A stretch of 64,000 nt of DNA from Endozoicomonas numazuensis (lineage in GTDB: Bacteria; Pseudomonadota; Gammaproteobacteria; Pseudomonadales; Endozoicomonadaceae). Under the pieces are notes generated by a model, which had not been told where the DNA came from, did not search any database, and worked only from the letters and a program-made list of their open reading frames with translations. Position numbers and translations under genes: made by a program. The stretch is from contig NZ_JOKH01000001.1 of NCBI RefSeq assembly GCF_000722635.1, positions 726,478 to 790,477 of the forward strand, written 5' to 3'. Shown here piece after piece: positions 1 through 7,813 of the stretch. The first letter of the stretch is position 1; the number at the start of each line of letters is the position of its first letter.

Positions 1-447
1 CGTGCGAAAGCCAAGCAAGCGGTTGCCAAACTTCACTATCGCATCAGCAACCAACGTCTGGCCATTCTGCATGAGGTCAGTGATTATCTGACGGCAAACT
101 TCAGCGTTATCGCTATTGAAGACCTGAATGTACGTGGCATGACGAAGAATCACAAACTGGCCCGGGCTGTGAACGACGCAGGTTTCGGAATGTTGCGCCA
201 GTTCATTGAATACAAGGCCGAATTACGGCAGCGCGAAGTGGTCATTGCTGACAGGTTCTTCCCGTCCAGCAAGACATGCAGTGGCTGTGGCCATAAAAAT
301 GATGCTGTGGTTCTTGGTGTCCAGTGGTGGGACTGCCCAAGCTGTAAAGCCCACCATAACCGAGACTTCAACGCCTCAGTTAATTTAGATAGATATGGTC
401 GAGACACGTTACAGCTCGACCTTAAACCCTACACAAGAGTGGCGTAA
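1..447 (+). CDS. tnpB: IS200/IS605-family TnpB (OrfB), 5'-truncated by window edge
   Basis: The reading frame is open from base 1, so only the C-terminal ~148 residues are visible. TnpB is the RNA-guided nuclease of IS200/IS605 elements. Visible landmarks are the IEDLNVRGM block (one of the RuvC acidic motifs, near bases 115-141), a zinc ribbon (CSGCG ... CPSC, bases ~277-345) and the final HNRDFNAS block with the last RuvC aspartate. No TnpA transposase is visible. The full gene would be about 370-400 residues and begins left of the window. The family assignment is very secure. Whether the missing N-terminus is intact cannot be judged. Confidence 0.93.
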   Translation, partial: RAKAKQAVAKLHYRISNQRLAILHEVSDYLTANFSVIAIEDLNVRGMTKNHKLARAVNDAGFGMLRQFIEYKAELRQREVVIADRFFPSSKTCSGCGHKNDAVVLGVQWWDCPSCKAHHNRDFNASVNLDRYGRDTLQLDLKPYTRVA

Positions 448-544
448 GACATACTTCGGTATGCAGCCGTGTTGACGGTGTAGATAAGCCCAGATAATCA
501 GTGATTGTCGTAGGTTTTTAGTAGCGGTAAGATTAACCATTCAA
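448..544 (+). other. Hairpin-rich right end of the IS605-type element (candidate omega-RNA 3' region)
   Basis: Directly after tnpB there is a perfect 5-bp hairpin with a TTCG loop (450-463), then a second hairpin CCGT/ACGG (467-478). A TCAA tetranucleotide occurs at 541-544. IS200/IS605 elements carry subterminal hairpins at their right end, and several are cleaved 3' of a TCAA-like tetramer. The guide RNA of TnpB derives from the same region. The hairpins are seen directly. The exact element end and the existence of the RNA are inferred. Confidence 0.4.
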
Positions 545-619
545 ATGATTTCCAGCTCAGACAATAAGCTGAATTAAGGGGTATCTGGGCGGTGAATGGC
601 CGCCCAATATAGCGAGTTA

Positions 620-976
620 TCAGATGGAAAAAGAAGAACCGCAACCACAAGTAGCCGTTGCATTGGGGTTTTTTACCAAAAACCTGGAGCCTTCCAGCCC
701 CTCTTCGTAATCCACTTCAGCGCCAACCAGATACTGGTAGCTCAGTGAATCTACGACCATTTCCGCTCCTTGCCTTTTAACCCGTGTATCGTCATCTGCA
801 AGCTGGTCATCAAACTTGAAACCATACTGAAAGCCTGAACAACCCCCGCCAGTCACGTAGACACGAAGCCTCAGAGACTTATTGTCTTCATCTTCCATGA
901 GCTGATTGACTTTATTCGCGGCATTATCCGTCAGTACGATCGGGTCCGGCATTACCGTTTCCACTACTGCGCTCAT
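620..976 (-). CDS. erpA: Iron-sulfur cluster insertion protein ErpA
   Basis: A 118-residue A-type Fe-S carrier, the usual length for ErpA. It binds and delivers [Fe-S] clusters to cytosolic apo-enzymes, notably those of isoprenoid synthesis and respiration. The three cluster-ligating cysteines are present: Cys46 in the GGGCSGF block, and Cys110 and Cys112 in the C-terminal CGCGSSF block. It lies upstream on the minus strand from the tnpB end and is followed, going upstream, by the DUF6776 gene, the same neighbourhood as in pseudomonads. ErpA is preferred over IscA because of the long acidic N-terminus and this context. Confidence 0.95.
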   Translation of the reverse strand: MSAVVETVMPDPIVLTDNAANKVNQLMEDEDNKSLRLRVYVTGGGCSGFQYGFKFDDQLADDDTRVKRQGAEMVVDSLSYQYLVGAEVDYEEGLEGSRFLVKNPNATATCGCGSSFSI

Positions 977-1144
977 TTATCCTCCCGTGTTACCTGATCA
1001 ACTCAGATAACCACGCTGTCTCTCTATACCTGTTTCAGGGCATCGTTCAAAAGCCCTGTATGCATAACTTTAATAGTATACTGAGGCCATTATCCAAGTA
1101 ACCCAGTAAAGCAGTCAACTACTGGAAAACCACCTCCTGGATAA

Positions 1145-1942
1145 TCATCTACTTTCGGTCAGCTCACTTTTCATATCGGCTTCCAGCTCTTCCTGCCAAT
1201 TCAGGACACTGGTCAGGCTCCGTGCAGCGCCATTTTTCACCTTGATACTGACCATAACTTTCTCCGGTTCGAACCCATCGGGAAGCGTCAGCTTGATATA
1301 ATCGCGGTTATCAGGAAAAGACTGAAAATAACGAAACCCTAATGCCTGAGATTTTTCCATACCGGCCAGCTCCAACAGAGATAACGATTCTTTCTTATCT
1401 TCTTTCAGCCCCTTCACTGTGACATTGAGAGTACCTTTAAGAAAAGGGTTGTCTCTGGCCACCTGAGACACCACCATCCTGAAGCGATACTGATTCTTCT
1501 CTTCACCAGGAAGCAAGTCAAACGCATGAAGTCTGATACCATCAGCACTGTCTTCGGGCGCAAGAATACTCTTGTAAAATGCCAAATCCTTGCTCAGTAA
1601 AGCTTTTTCATCTTCCAGGTTACGAATGACAGTACGTACACTGTTTGTCGCTTCACGATCCACTTTGCTGGTTCTTTCCAGAATGACAAGCTTTTGCTTG
1701 AGTTTTTCCTTTTCACGTTCCAGCTCTTTTGACTGACTTTTAAGCTCAGAGTTCTCACGCTGGAGTTTAGCTGCCTCAGTATCGGAAATCCGCCCTCCAA
1801 GGTAGTAGGCAACCGCTGTCACCAGGATAACCCCCAACACCACAAAAAGTCTGATCTTGCGCTCTCTGCCAGGGTCATGGCGCACCACCTTCATATTACC
1901 TGGCGGTTTGACACCCTGAAAAATAGAACGAGGATCTGGCAT
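1145..1942 (-). CDS. DUF6776-family coiled-coil membrane protein
   Basis: 265 residues. After a basic N-terminus there is one transmembrane segment (about residues 30-48, rich in V, L, I), then a long Glu/Lys/Leu/Arg coiled coil (about 55-125), then a mixed C-terminal domain (about 135-250). This arrangement matches the DUF6776 family, which commonly sits beside erpA and argC in Pseudomonas relatives. The topology suggests an inner-membrane anchor with a periplasmic coiled coil and domain. Its molecular function is unknown. It is separated from erpA by 168 bp with no other gene. Confidence 0.75.
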   Translation of the reverse strand: MPDPRSIFQGVKPPGNMKVVRHDPGRERKIRLFVVLGVILVTAVAYYLGGRISDTEAAKLQRENSELKSQSKELEREKEKLKQKLVILERTSKVDREATNSVRTVIRNLEDEKALLSKDLAFYKSILAPEDSADGIRLHAFDLLPGEEKNQYRFRMVVSQVARDNPFLKGTLNVTVKGLKEDKKESLSLLELAGMEKSQALGFRYFQSFPDNRDYIKLTLPDGFEPEKVMVSIKVKNGAARSLTSVLNWQEELEADMKSELTESR

Positions 1943-2167
1943 GACTTGTGTCCTGATTGAAATCGGCTTCGTTGCCTTTGAGCTATTGCCCTGGAGTGTA
2001 CTTCTAACTCACTCATGACAGCTCATAGAGGTATATAAACAGAATCGGCTGGACTATACACAAGCCCAACAACCTTCTCAAACAAGCTACGCTGCTGCCT
2101 GTGATAGCGACTAAAGCGTACTCAATGTATGATAGTCTGCCATTAAAACAGACTCTTACACACAACA

Positions 2168-2830
2168 ATGCTTGATCGCTGGACCACCCGCTGGATCAGA
2201 GCGCCTCTGACGCTTCTTGCACATCCACTCAAGAATATGGGCATCCGTGCTGATCAGGTGACCTTTATAGGTTTCCTGATCGGACTCACCGCACTGCCTT
2301 TATTGGCATTTGAGTTCTACTTATCAGCGCTGACAGCCATACTTTGTAATCGCCTGTTGGATGGATTAGATGGTGCTCTGGCAAGAATAACTCATGCAAC
2401 CGATGCCGGTGGTTATCTGGATATTACTCTGGACTTCATCTTCTATTCTGCCATTGTTCTTGGCTTTGCCTTTGCAGACCCGGAAAAAAATGCCCTTATA
2501 GCCAGCTTGTTGATTTTCACTTTTATGGGCACCGGCTCCAGTTTTCTTGCCTATGCAATAATGGCGGAGAAGAAAGGCTTATCGGATCCAAACTTTAGCC
2601 ACAAATCCTTTTACTATTTGAATGGACTGGCTGAAGGGACAGAAACCATCGCTGTGTTTGTGCTCTTTTGCCTGTTCCCTGACTATTTCCCGATTCTGGC
2701 TGCAATTTTTGCAGTGATCTGTATCCTGACAACAATGACCCGGGTCTGGGGAGGTTACCAGACTATTAAACTGGCAGACGGGGTCGATACCCATAGCGAA
2801 AAAATGCCCATAGCGAAAAAATACCCATAG
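2168..2830 (+). CDS. CDP-alcohol phosphatidyltransferase family protein
   Basis: 220 residues, largely hydrophobic with about six membrane segments. It carries the complete family signature DG(x)2AR(x)8G(x)3D(x)3D at about residues 65-88 (DGLDGALAR ... GGYLDITLD), including the metal-binding aspartates. Members transfer a phosphatidyl group from CDP-diacylglycerol to an alcohol at the inner membrane. The sequence does not identify the acceptor: it is not clearly PgsA or PssA, and resembles the uncharacterised YnbA-type branch. The last ~14 codons are encoded within a 17-bp tandem repeat, so its C-terminus has been set by repeat copy number. Confidence 0.85.
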   Translation: MLDRWTTRWIRAPLTLLAHPLKNMGIRADQVTFIGFLIGLTALPLLAFEFYLSALTAILCNRLLDGLDGALARITHATDAGGYLDITLDFIFYSAIVLGFAFADPEKNALIASLLIFTFMGTGSSFLAYAIMAEKKGLSDPNFSHKSFYYLNGLAEGTETIAVFVLFCLFPDYFPILAAIFAVICILTTMTRVWGGYQTIKLADGVDTHSEKMPIAKKYP

Positions 2831-2840
2831 CGAAAAAATG
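2790..2840. repeat. 17-bp tandem repeat, 3 copies, bridging two genes
   Basis: Three copies of a 17-bp unit beginning CCCATAGCG run at 2790-2806, 2807-2823 and 2824-2840, followed by a partial CCCAT. Seventeen is not a multiple of three, so each copy is read in a different frame. The third copy supplies the TAG stop of the phosphatidyltransferase (2828-2830) and the ATG of the next small gene (2838-2840). Confidence 0.9.
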
Positions 2841-3017
2841 CCCATGGAATTATTAAAGATACTGTTTCTACTGTTTATTGCTCTGGCGGTGGTGGTCATG
2901 GCCACGGAACGATTTGGCAAACCCATGAGTCGGGAGAAACAATCGAAACTGTCTAAAATCGCTATCATCCTAATACTGGTCATGCTGGTAGCCAGACTGA
3001 TTAAAGAAATCGTTTAG
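2838..3017 (+). CDS. Small two-segment membrane protein, 59 residues
   Basis: An open frame of 59 codons, too short for most ORF callers. It has a hydrophobic stretch near residues 5-21, a basic polar stretch (about 24-41: ERFGKPMSREK...) and a second hydrophobic stretch (about 41-52). This is the hairpin-like topology of many small inner-membrane proteins. It starts 8 bp after the phosphatidyltransferase stop, so co-translation is likely. A second in-frame ATG lies at 2844, and no good ribosome-binding site precedes either. A strong terminator follows at 3049. No named family is recognised. Confidence 0.55.
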   Translation: MPMELLKILFLLFIALAVVVMATERFGKPMSREKQSKLSKIAIILILVMLVARLIKEIV

Positions 3018-3048
3018 CCACATGCCAGACTCTTAAGAGTCTAAACGC

Positions 3049-3077
3049 AAAAAGGCAGCTCAGAGGGCTGCCTTTTT
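3049..3077. terminator. Bidirectional intrinsic terminator
   Basis: A GGCAGC/GCTGCC stem (3054-3059 with 3067-3072) is flanked by A5 on the left and T5 on the right. It would terminate the upstream plus-strand small gene and the convergent minus-strand cold-shock gene. Confidence 0.85.
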
Positions 3078-3108
3078 CTTCACTACCTGAATGGGTAGCG
3101 ATCAGTAA

Positions 3109-3318
3109 TCAGTCGATTACTTCGATGTTCTCAGCCTGAGGACCTTTAGCGCCCTGAGTCACTTCGAACTTAACACGCTGGCCTTCAACCAGAGTTTTAA
3201 AGCCAGTACCGACGATAGCTCTGAAGTGAGCAAAAACGTCTGGACCAGAGTCCTGACTGATAAAGCCGTAACCTTTGGATTCGTTGAACCACTTAACTGT
3301 TCCGGTAGAAGCAGACAT
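3109..3318 (-). CDS. CspA-family cold-shock protein
   Basis: A 69-residue single cold-shock domain, the standard length. The RNA-binding motifs are present: RNP1 (KGYGFI, about residues 15-20) and RNP2 (DVFAHF, about 27-32; the usual V is A here). It acts as a cytoplasmic RNA chaperone. The ATG at 3318 is chosen because AGGA lies 8 bases upstream; a TTG two codons earlier is unlikely. It is alone on the minus strand between the terminator at 3049 and a gene-poor stretch that should carry its promoter and a long 5' UTR, as is usual for this family. Confidence 0.93.
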   Translation of the reverse strand: MSASTGTVKWFNESKGYGFISQDSGPDVFAHFRAIVGTGFKTLVEGQRVKFEVTQGAKGPQAENIEVID

Positions 3319-4058
3319 AATCAATTCCTGAAATTGAACAAAAATAGGATGGTCACACCGTATGACCGCTTAGCTGAAAGCATCGCTACTACTTATGATT
3401 TATCAGGAAGTACTACAACTATGGAACTTCGAAACGCAAGACATAAATATAAGACATAACTTAAAGCTAAGCTGATTGTATCTCAAATAGCTCCAGAAGC
3501 AATGAGTACAATACCATTAAAGATATCGCGAAAATCGTCAGATACAACCCCTTCAGCATTGATATCAAGACAAACTGCATGATTATTTTTCATAACCATT
3601 GATTAGCTTCATTCTTCCGTATCAGAACCTGCAACTGTGAGGCAGTCATCGACGAGTTTCCGACATCAAGCAACAAAAACAAAAAAGACCAGGCAGACAG
3701 GTTTTTTGAACTCAGAGAGCACCCAAAACCTGACTACCTGGAGCTCCGACCTCTTTTTCTTATTATTATCAGTCGAATATCAGCCCGTTTTTATTATTCT
3801 TATCGGCCTTGTTCTTTGCGGTGATCATATATACAAACCCCGTGCCAACTTTATCTTTCTGCCCTGAAGGACAACGGAGTAAGTACTTTCCGCAATCAGG
3901 ACATTTTATTACGCACCCTCAATAAGATAATCGTTGTTACCTTTCCCCACACCAAACCTCATACCACCCACATCAGGTAACACCCCGGGAATGGCTTGCA
4001 TAGAGCTATCAGGTAGAGAATACTTTGCCTTTGAGGTTGTCATAGAGATGTAGAGACC
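3319..4058. other. Gene-poor stretch of ~740 bp
   Basis: It contains the upstream region of the cold-shock gene and no gene that can be supported. An imperfect 17-bp inverted repeat (left arm starting CCAGGCAG near 3690, right arm ending CTACCTGG near 3741) is visible. Weak open frames of up to 76 codons lack start signals and family resemblance. Confidence 0.5.
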
Positions 4059-4577
4059 ATGGAAATAAAAATACGACACTTGGAAGACAGGGATTTCCCT
4101 CCTATCGCTGAAATGTTCGAGTATGAGGATTTAGTGGAGAATACCTCCCAGATTCCTTACAACCACTCTGATCACTGGAAGCAACTGTTCCAGTCTCGCA
4201 GTAATGAATCCGTTCAGCTCATTGCAGAAGTCGACGGCAAGGTTGCAGGCCATCTCGGTATCCAGATGTCCAGTAAACCGCGTAAAAAGCATGTAGCTAC
4301 ATTCGGCATCAGTGTTCACCCAGACTTTCAGGGTCAAGGCGTAGGTTCACGCCTTGTGGATGAAATGATTCAGCTTTGTGACAACTGGCTGAACATCGCC
4401 CGTATTGAGCTGGGTGTTTTTACAGAAAATGAACACGCTATTGCCCTCTATAAAAAGTATGGCTTTGACATTGAGGGCACCTCTCGTTTTGATTGCTTTC
4501 GCAGAGGGCAATATGGCAGCACCTATCAAATGGCCAGAATCAGGCCAGACCTGCTTGCACAACAACCTTCACTCTAA
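4059..4577 (+). CDS. aaaT: GNAT acetyltransferase, AaaT/YhhY-like (amino-acid N-acetyltransferase)
   Basis: 172 residues. The sequence aligns by eye along its full length with Escherichia coli YhhY/AaaT, a GNAT enzyme that acetylates the alpha-amino group of some L-amino acids. The acetyl-CoA-binding motif A is seen as the Q-G-Q-G-V-G-S-type block (about residues 91-97), followed by the CDNWL ... RIEL segment (about 108-118) and the conserved YKKYGF block (about 131-136). It ends at a run of 16/21-bp tandem repeats that separates it from the next GNAT gene. Substrate assignment rests on family resemblance only. Confidence 0.8.
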   Translation: MEIKIRHLEDRDFPPIAEMFEYEDLVENTSQIPYNHSDHWKQLFQSRSNESVQLIAEVDGKVAGHLGIQMSSKPRKKHVATFGISVHPDFQGQGVGSRLVDEMIQLCDNWLNIARIELGVFTENEHAIALYKKYGFDIEGTSRFDCFRRGQYGSTYQMARIRPDLLAQQPSL

Positions 4578-4660
4578 TAAGAACAGCCTTGAGCTATAAC
4601 AGCCTTGAGCTATAACAGCCTTGAGCTATATAAGAACAGCCTTGAGCTATATAAGAAAGC
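4578..4660. repeat. Tandem repeats of a 16/21-bp unit, 4 copies
   Basis: Four copies of a 16-bp core ACAGCCTTGAGCTATA (4583, 4599, 4615, 4636). The first and fourth are preceded by TAAGA, giving 21-bp units. The array starts immediately after the TAA stop of the upstream gene and runs to within 4 bp of the next start codon, so it forms the whole intergenic spacer. Confidence 0.9.
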
Positions 4661-4663
4661 ACT

Positions 4664-5092
4664 ATGAAAATAAGAGCTTTTGAAACCAGCGACGAAACCG
4701 CCGTTATCCAACTATGGAAAGAGTGTGGTCTGACTGTGCCATGGAATAACCCGCAACTGGACATAGAACGCAAACTTGCGGTTGGCAGAGATCTGTTTCT
4801 GGTCGGCATACAGGAAGACAACGTGATTGCCTCAGCTATGGGCGGCTATGAAGGGCATAGAGGCTGGGTCAACTACCTGGCTGTTAGCCTTGAGTTTCAA
4901 AAGCATGGCTGTGGCGCACAAATGATGGCGCACCTGGAATCACTGCTGATCGCAAAAGGTTGCCCCAAAATTAACTTACAGGTTCGATCCAGTAATTTAG
5001 GTGTCATTGAGTTCTATAAGTCGCTTGGTTATAAAATCGACGACACTGTGAGCCTGGGTAAGCGACTCACTGACGACTCCGCCTCCTCATAA
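4664..5092 (+). CDS. ypeA: YpeA-family GNAT acetyltransferase
   Basis: 142 residues with full-length resemblance to Escherichia coli YpeA. Landmarks are LW ... C.L..PWN.P..DIERK (residues 17-38), MGGYEGHRG (about 58-66), the GCGAQMM acetyl-CoA loop (about 82-88), GCPKINLQVR (about 99-108) and the C-terminal LGKRL block. It is a cytoplasmic GNAT enzyme of unknown substrate. It follows a second GNAT gene separated only by tandem repeats, and both may be on one transcript. The start is followed by coherent family sequence, though the ribosome-binding site (AAGAAAG) is weak. Confidence 0.85.
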   Translation: MKIRAFETSDETAVIQLWKECGLTVPWNNPQLDIERKLAVGRDLFLVGIQEDNVIASAMGGYEGHRGWVNYLAVSLEFQKHGCGAQMMAHLESLLIAKGCPKINLQVRSSNLGVIEFYKSLGYKIDDTVSLGKRLTDDSASS

Positions 5093-5599
5093 TCCATTTT
5101 CGTTGCAGGAACTCGCTTCCGTTGGCTTGACTATTGTTAACCTTGGGAATTCCTCCTGAAGTTCTACCCACTCTTTGGTAAACGGTTCGGTTCTGGAGTA
5201 GATCGCTTCTTTATACGCTTGTATCTTGTGTCTGTGCCTGTCAGGGCTTTCTTCAACCCGTCTATCCCAGACGCTTTGGGCCTGCCAGTACCCACCATCC
5301 GGCTTTAATGGGTGCAACTGTGCTGCCAACCAGGTAAGTGTCAAGCTATCAGGTTGCTGGGCTCTCAATACTTCCATCTGTTTAAGCGCACTGTCGTACA
5401 ATATCTATTACTGCTTGTTTAGTTGCCAGATGGACGCTAATGCTTCCCATAATTGCCGTATATAGAGTGCATTTTTCTGTTCTTTAAGCAGGACGCCTTC
5501 TTGCGTCATTGTGTTCAGAAACACCAGCAAGCCCTGCATAATGTTGAACGGCAGGAGCGTTACAGGAGGACGATCTTTGGATACGTTGAGATATGCTCT
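5087..5599 (-). pseudogene. Degraded gene remnant of unknown family
   Basis: One minus-strand frame carries protein-like sequence from 5599 down to 5087 but is interrupted by consecutive TAA and TAG codons at 5405-5410. The first part reads NVSKDRPPVTLLPFNIMQG..., the second ALKQMEVLRAQQPDSL... with a helical, TPR-like look. The second half can only start at a TTG. No family is recognised. The 3' end overlaps ypeA by 6 bp. The composition looks coding on both sides of the stops, so this is called a remnant rather than a gene. Confidence 0.35.
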
Positions 5600-5642
5600 C
5601 TAGTCAACGCCGACTAATTAACCCCCAATGGTTTAACCATGA

Positions 5643-6446
5643 TTAAAGCTCTACCTGTAAACACCCCTCAATCAAACTCCTTTTACTGAACGCAAAACGT
5701 GTTACGTAACTGGCCAGTTCTTCCGCACCTAACAAGGCTTGAGTGATTTCTCTCAGGCTCTTTCCCTGGCTTTGGAGAAGCTGAGCCTTTGAACTGAGCT
5801 CCAGCAGATAATCCAGTTTATCTTGCATAGCCTGCTTACCCTGTTCAACCACCCCACGATGGGGACAGAAAACAGTATCAAAGTCACAAGCCAGCACAGC
5901 GCGTATATCTTCTATCTGTTGAGGAAGGCTTTCTTTTTTGTGCATGAATTTTATAACTTTGGCGATGTAAAGATCTCCGGTAAACATCCACCCTCTGTCA
6001 GGCATAAAGTAGCAATGCATATCAGGACAGTGACCAGGTACATGAATCGGCAAAATAGATTCACCTCCTTCAAGTTCAATCTGTGCGGGCAATATCTTAG
6101 CCGAAGCTTTTGGCACACTTCCCCAGAAAATCCTGCCGGCCAGAGGTATAGAAAAACCTTTTCTTAATTGATCTACCGTAATGTCATGAGCCAGCGGTTC
6201 GATACCGAAAGACTGATTAAAGTTCAGTGAGTTACCACTATGATCTTCGTGATAGTGAGTAATCAGAACTTGCCTGACCGCTTTTTCTTCAAAAAAGGGC
6301 TTCAGCCACTGCCATTGATTCACCGGGCCACAGTCAATCAACGTATCTCCTATTCTGTAATTCACAAAAGATCCGGATATATGGTTTTGACGCCCGGTTC
6401 GGATCGCTTCAACACCTTGAAATTCAAATCGCTCAAAAACAGCCAT
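5643..6446 (-). CDS. Metallo-beta-lactamase-fold hydrolase
   Basis: 267 residues. It has the metal-binding motif THYHEDHSG (HxHxDH, about residues 64-72), a later PGHCPD histidine (about 137), the TGDLY aspartate (about 157) and CPHRG (about 196), giving a complete two-metal site. The C-terminal ~70 residues form a helical region typical of the LACTB2/RNase-Z-like or GloB-like hydrolase branches. It is probably a soluble cytoplasmic hydrolase of unknown substrate. It stands alone, minus strand, between a gene remnant and a MITE fragment. Confidence 0.85.
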   Translation of the reverse strand: MAVFERFEFQGVEAIRTGRQNHISGSFVNYRIGDTLIDCGPVNQWQWLKPFFEEKAVRQVLITHYHEDHSGNSLNFNQSFGIEPLAHDITVDQLRKGFSIPLAGRIFWGSVPKASAKILPAQIELEGGESILPIHVPGHCPDMHCYFMPDRGWMFTGDLYIAKVIKFMHKKESLPQQIEDIRAVLACDFDTVFCPHRGVVEQGKQAMQDKLDYLLELSSKAQLLQSQGKSLREITQALLGAEELASYVTRFAFSKRSLIEGCLQVEL

Positions 6447-6516
6447 AGTCTTTTTTTCTTCTTATACGGAAAGGTGAGAATAAGCAGAATTCTCTTTTCA
6501 GCCGAACCGTTTCACC

Positions 6517-6550
6517 AGGAGCCTGTCCGAGAATAGACAGGCCAGACTCT
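6517..6550. mobile_element. MITE terminal fragment
   Basis: The sequence GGAGCCTGTCCGAGAATAGA matches the terminal inverted repeat of the ~165-bp element seen complete at 22350 and 29201. It also forms a local hairpin GCCTGTC/GACAGGC (6521-6527 with 6536-6542) which could terminate the flanking transcripts. Confidence 0.55.
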
Positions 6551-6574
6551 AAGGAACGGTTCAGCAAGATAGCT

Positions 6575-7435
6575 TTAGAGCAACTCTTTCAGACGATTGG
6601 GATAGTCCGTAATAATGCCATCAACGCCCATATCAATCAGTTGAGTCATGTATTCAGGATCATTGATCGTCCAGACATCTACTTTGAGACCACGCGCTTT
6701 GGCATCTTTAAGGAAAGAATCAGTTAAAACAGTAATCCCTGAGTTCTCAGGTGGAACCTGCATGGCATAAGCTTTTACAGGCACCAGATGAGAAAGCCCC
6801 AGCTTCTGCATGATGATAAACGTTCTTGCTTCGCCAGAGGACATAGAGGTAGCCACTTCAGGGCATATACGGCGGAACGTCTCCAACGCCTCATCCTTGA
6901 AAGAGGCAACAATGGTTGACTGTTCAATCTTGTTATCACGAAGCTGCTGACAGAGTTTTGAGGAAATATCAGGCTCAACCTGTTTAATTTCCATCACATA
7001 ACGTCCCCTCGGCGTTCCCTCAATAACTTCCTGTAAGGTAGGAATTTGAATACCGATACCTCTGAACGAGTACATCTCATTTCCGTCTGGATCATGGCGG
7101 AACCCAGCATCCAGTTGCTTCAATTCTGCCAGAGTTTTCTCCTTGATCAGACCTTCTCCGTTTGTAGTCGCGTCCACTGTCTCATCGTGTCTGACGATCA
7201 GGTGGCCTTCTTTACTGGAATGAAGATCCAGCTCAATAACCGCACCCAGCTTGTTGGACAGTTGAGCCGCCTCCAGTGTGTTATTGGGCCTGAGCCCTTG
7301 CCCAGAACCATGGGCAATGACAGAAACGCCTTCAACATCCGCATAGAAAGGGTGTGAATCCAACTGATTGACGGGAGGGATAAAATAAAGAAGAGCCAGG
7401 GTGACAATGACAAGTGCCGTTATTTTCTTCAACAT
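6575..7435 (-). CDS. Glycerophosphodiester phosphodiesterase family protein, membrane-anchored or exported
   Basis: 286 residues from the chosen ATG. An earlier frame start at 7516 would place a polar extension before the signal sequence. Residues 2-20 are a hydrophobic signal/anchor. The GDPD barrel follows: HGSGQGLRPNNT (about 42-53), ELDLHSSKEG..VRHD (about 66-82), KTLAELKQLDAG, YVMEIK (about 146-151) and DVWTINDP near the end. These enzymes hydrolyse glycerophosphodiesters to glycerol-3-phosphate and an alcohol. The usual HRG and PENT motifs are HGS and PNNT here, so catalytic details may differ. Confidence 0.82.
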   Translation of the reverse strand: MLKKITALVIVTLALLYFIPPVNQLDSHPFYADVEGVSVIAHGSGQGLRPNNTLEAAQLSNKLGAVIELDLHSSKEGHLIVRHDETVDATTNGEGLIKEKTLAELKQLDAGFRHDPDGNEMYSFRGIGIQIPTLQEVIEGTPRGRYVMEIKQVEPDISSKLCQQLRDNKIEQSTIVASFKDEALETFRRICPEVATSMSSGEARTFIIMQKLGLSHLVPVKAYAMQVPPENSGITVLTDSFLKDAKARGLKVDVWTINDPEYMTQLIDMGVDGIITDYPNRLKELL

Positions 7436-7526
7436 GATGCTTCGCTCAGGGCTGTTGTTATTATTAATAAGCTGATTTTTTATATTGAGCCGCCATAGTA
7501 TCAGGTCTTCAAACAAGGAGTAATCT

Positions 7527-7748
7527 GTGAACCCAAAACGCTGTCCGCTCTGCCAACAGGAGAATCACTGCGCGATCAGCGCCGGAAAACCTGCCGAACA
7601 ATGCTGGTGTATGGAAGACGTGAAAACATCTTCACTCGATCAGCCTGCTGTTTTGATGCCTGTCCCGGAAGCGGACACCACCTGTTACTGCCAACCGTGC
7701 CTTGAGAAAGTAAAAAAGAATGGACAGCTTCAGAAACCACTGACCTGA
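7527..7748 (+). CDS. Cysteine-rich CWC-family small protein
   Basis: 73 residues with a CPLCQQ.N.C motif at 6-15, the family-defining CWC at about residues 26-28, and a C-terminal CYCQPCLEK motif (about 53-61). It matches the cysteine-rich CWC family of small, likely metal-binding proteins of unknown function. It is divergent from the glycerophosphodiesterase and precedes a methyltransferase gene by 65 bp. Confidence 0.78.
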   Translation: MNPKRCPLCQQENHCAISAGKPAEQCWCMEDVKTSSLDQPAVLMPVPEADTTCYCQPCLEKVKKNGQLQKPLT

Positions 7749-7813
7749 TAGTCTGTCTACAATTGTGTAGTTTTAGTCATACAGCCAAGAAGCAATAGAA
7801 GGACTCTGCAATA

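Noticed and set aside
3590-3867. Open frames of up to 76 codons in the gap after the cold-shock gene, one with coherent-looking residues (DEFPTSSNKNKK...ADRFFELREHP)
   Set aside because: No start codon with a ribosome site in the coherent frame, no recognisable family, and an inverted repeat explains part of the pattern.
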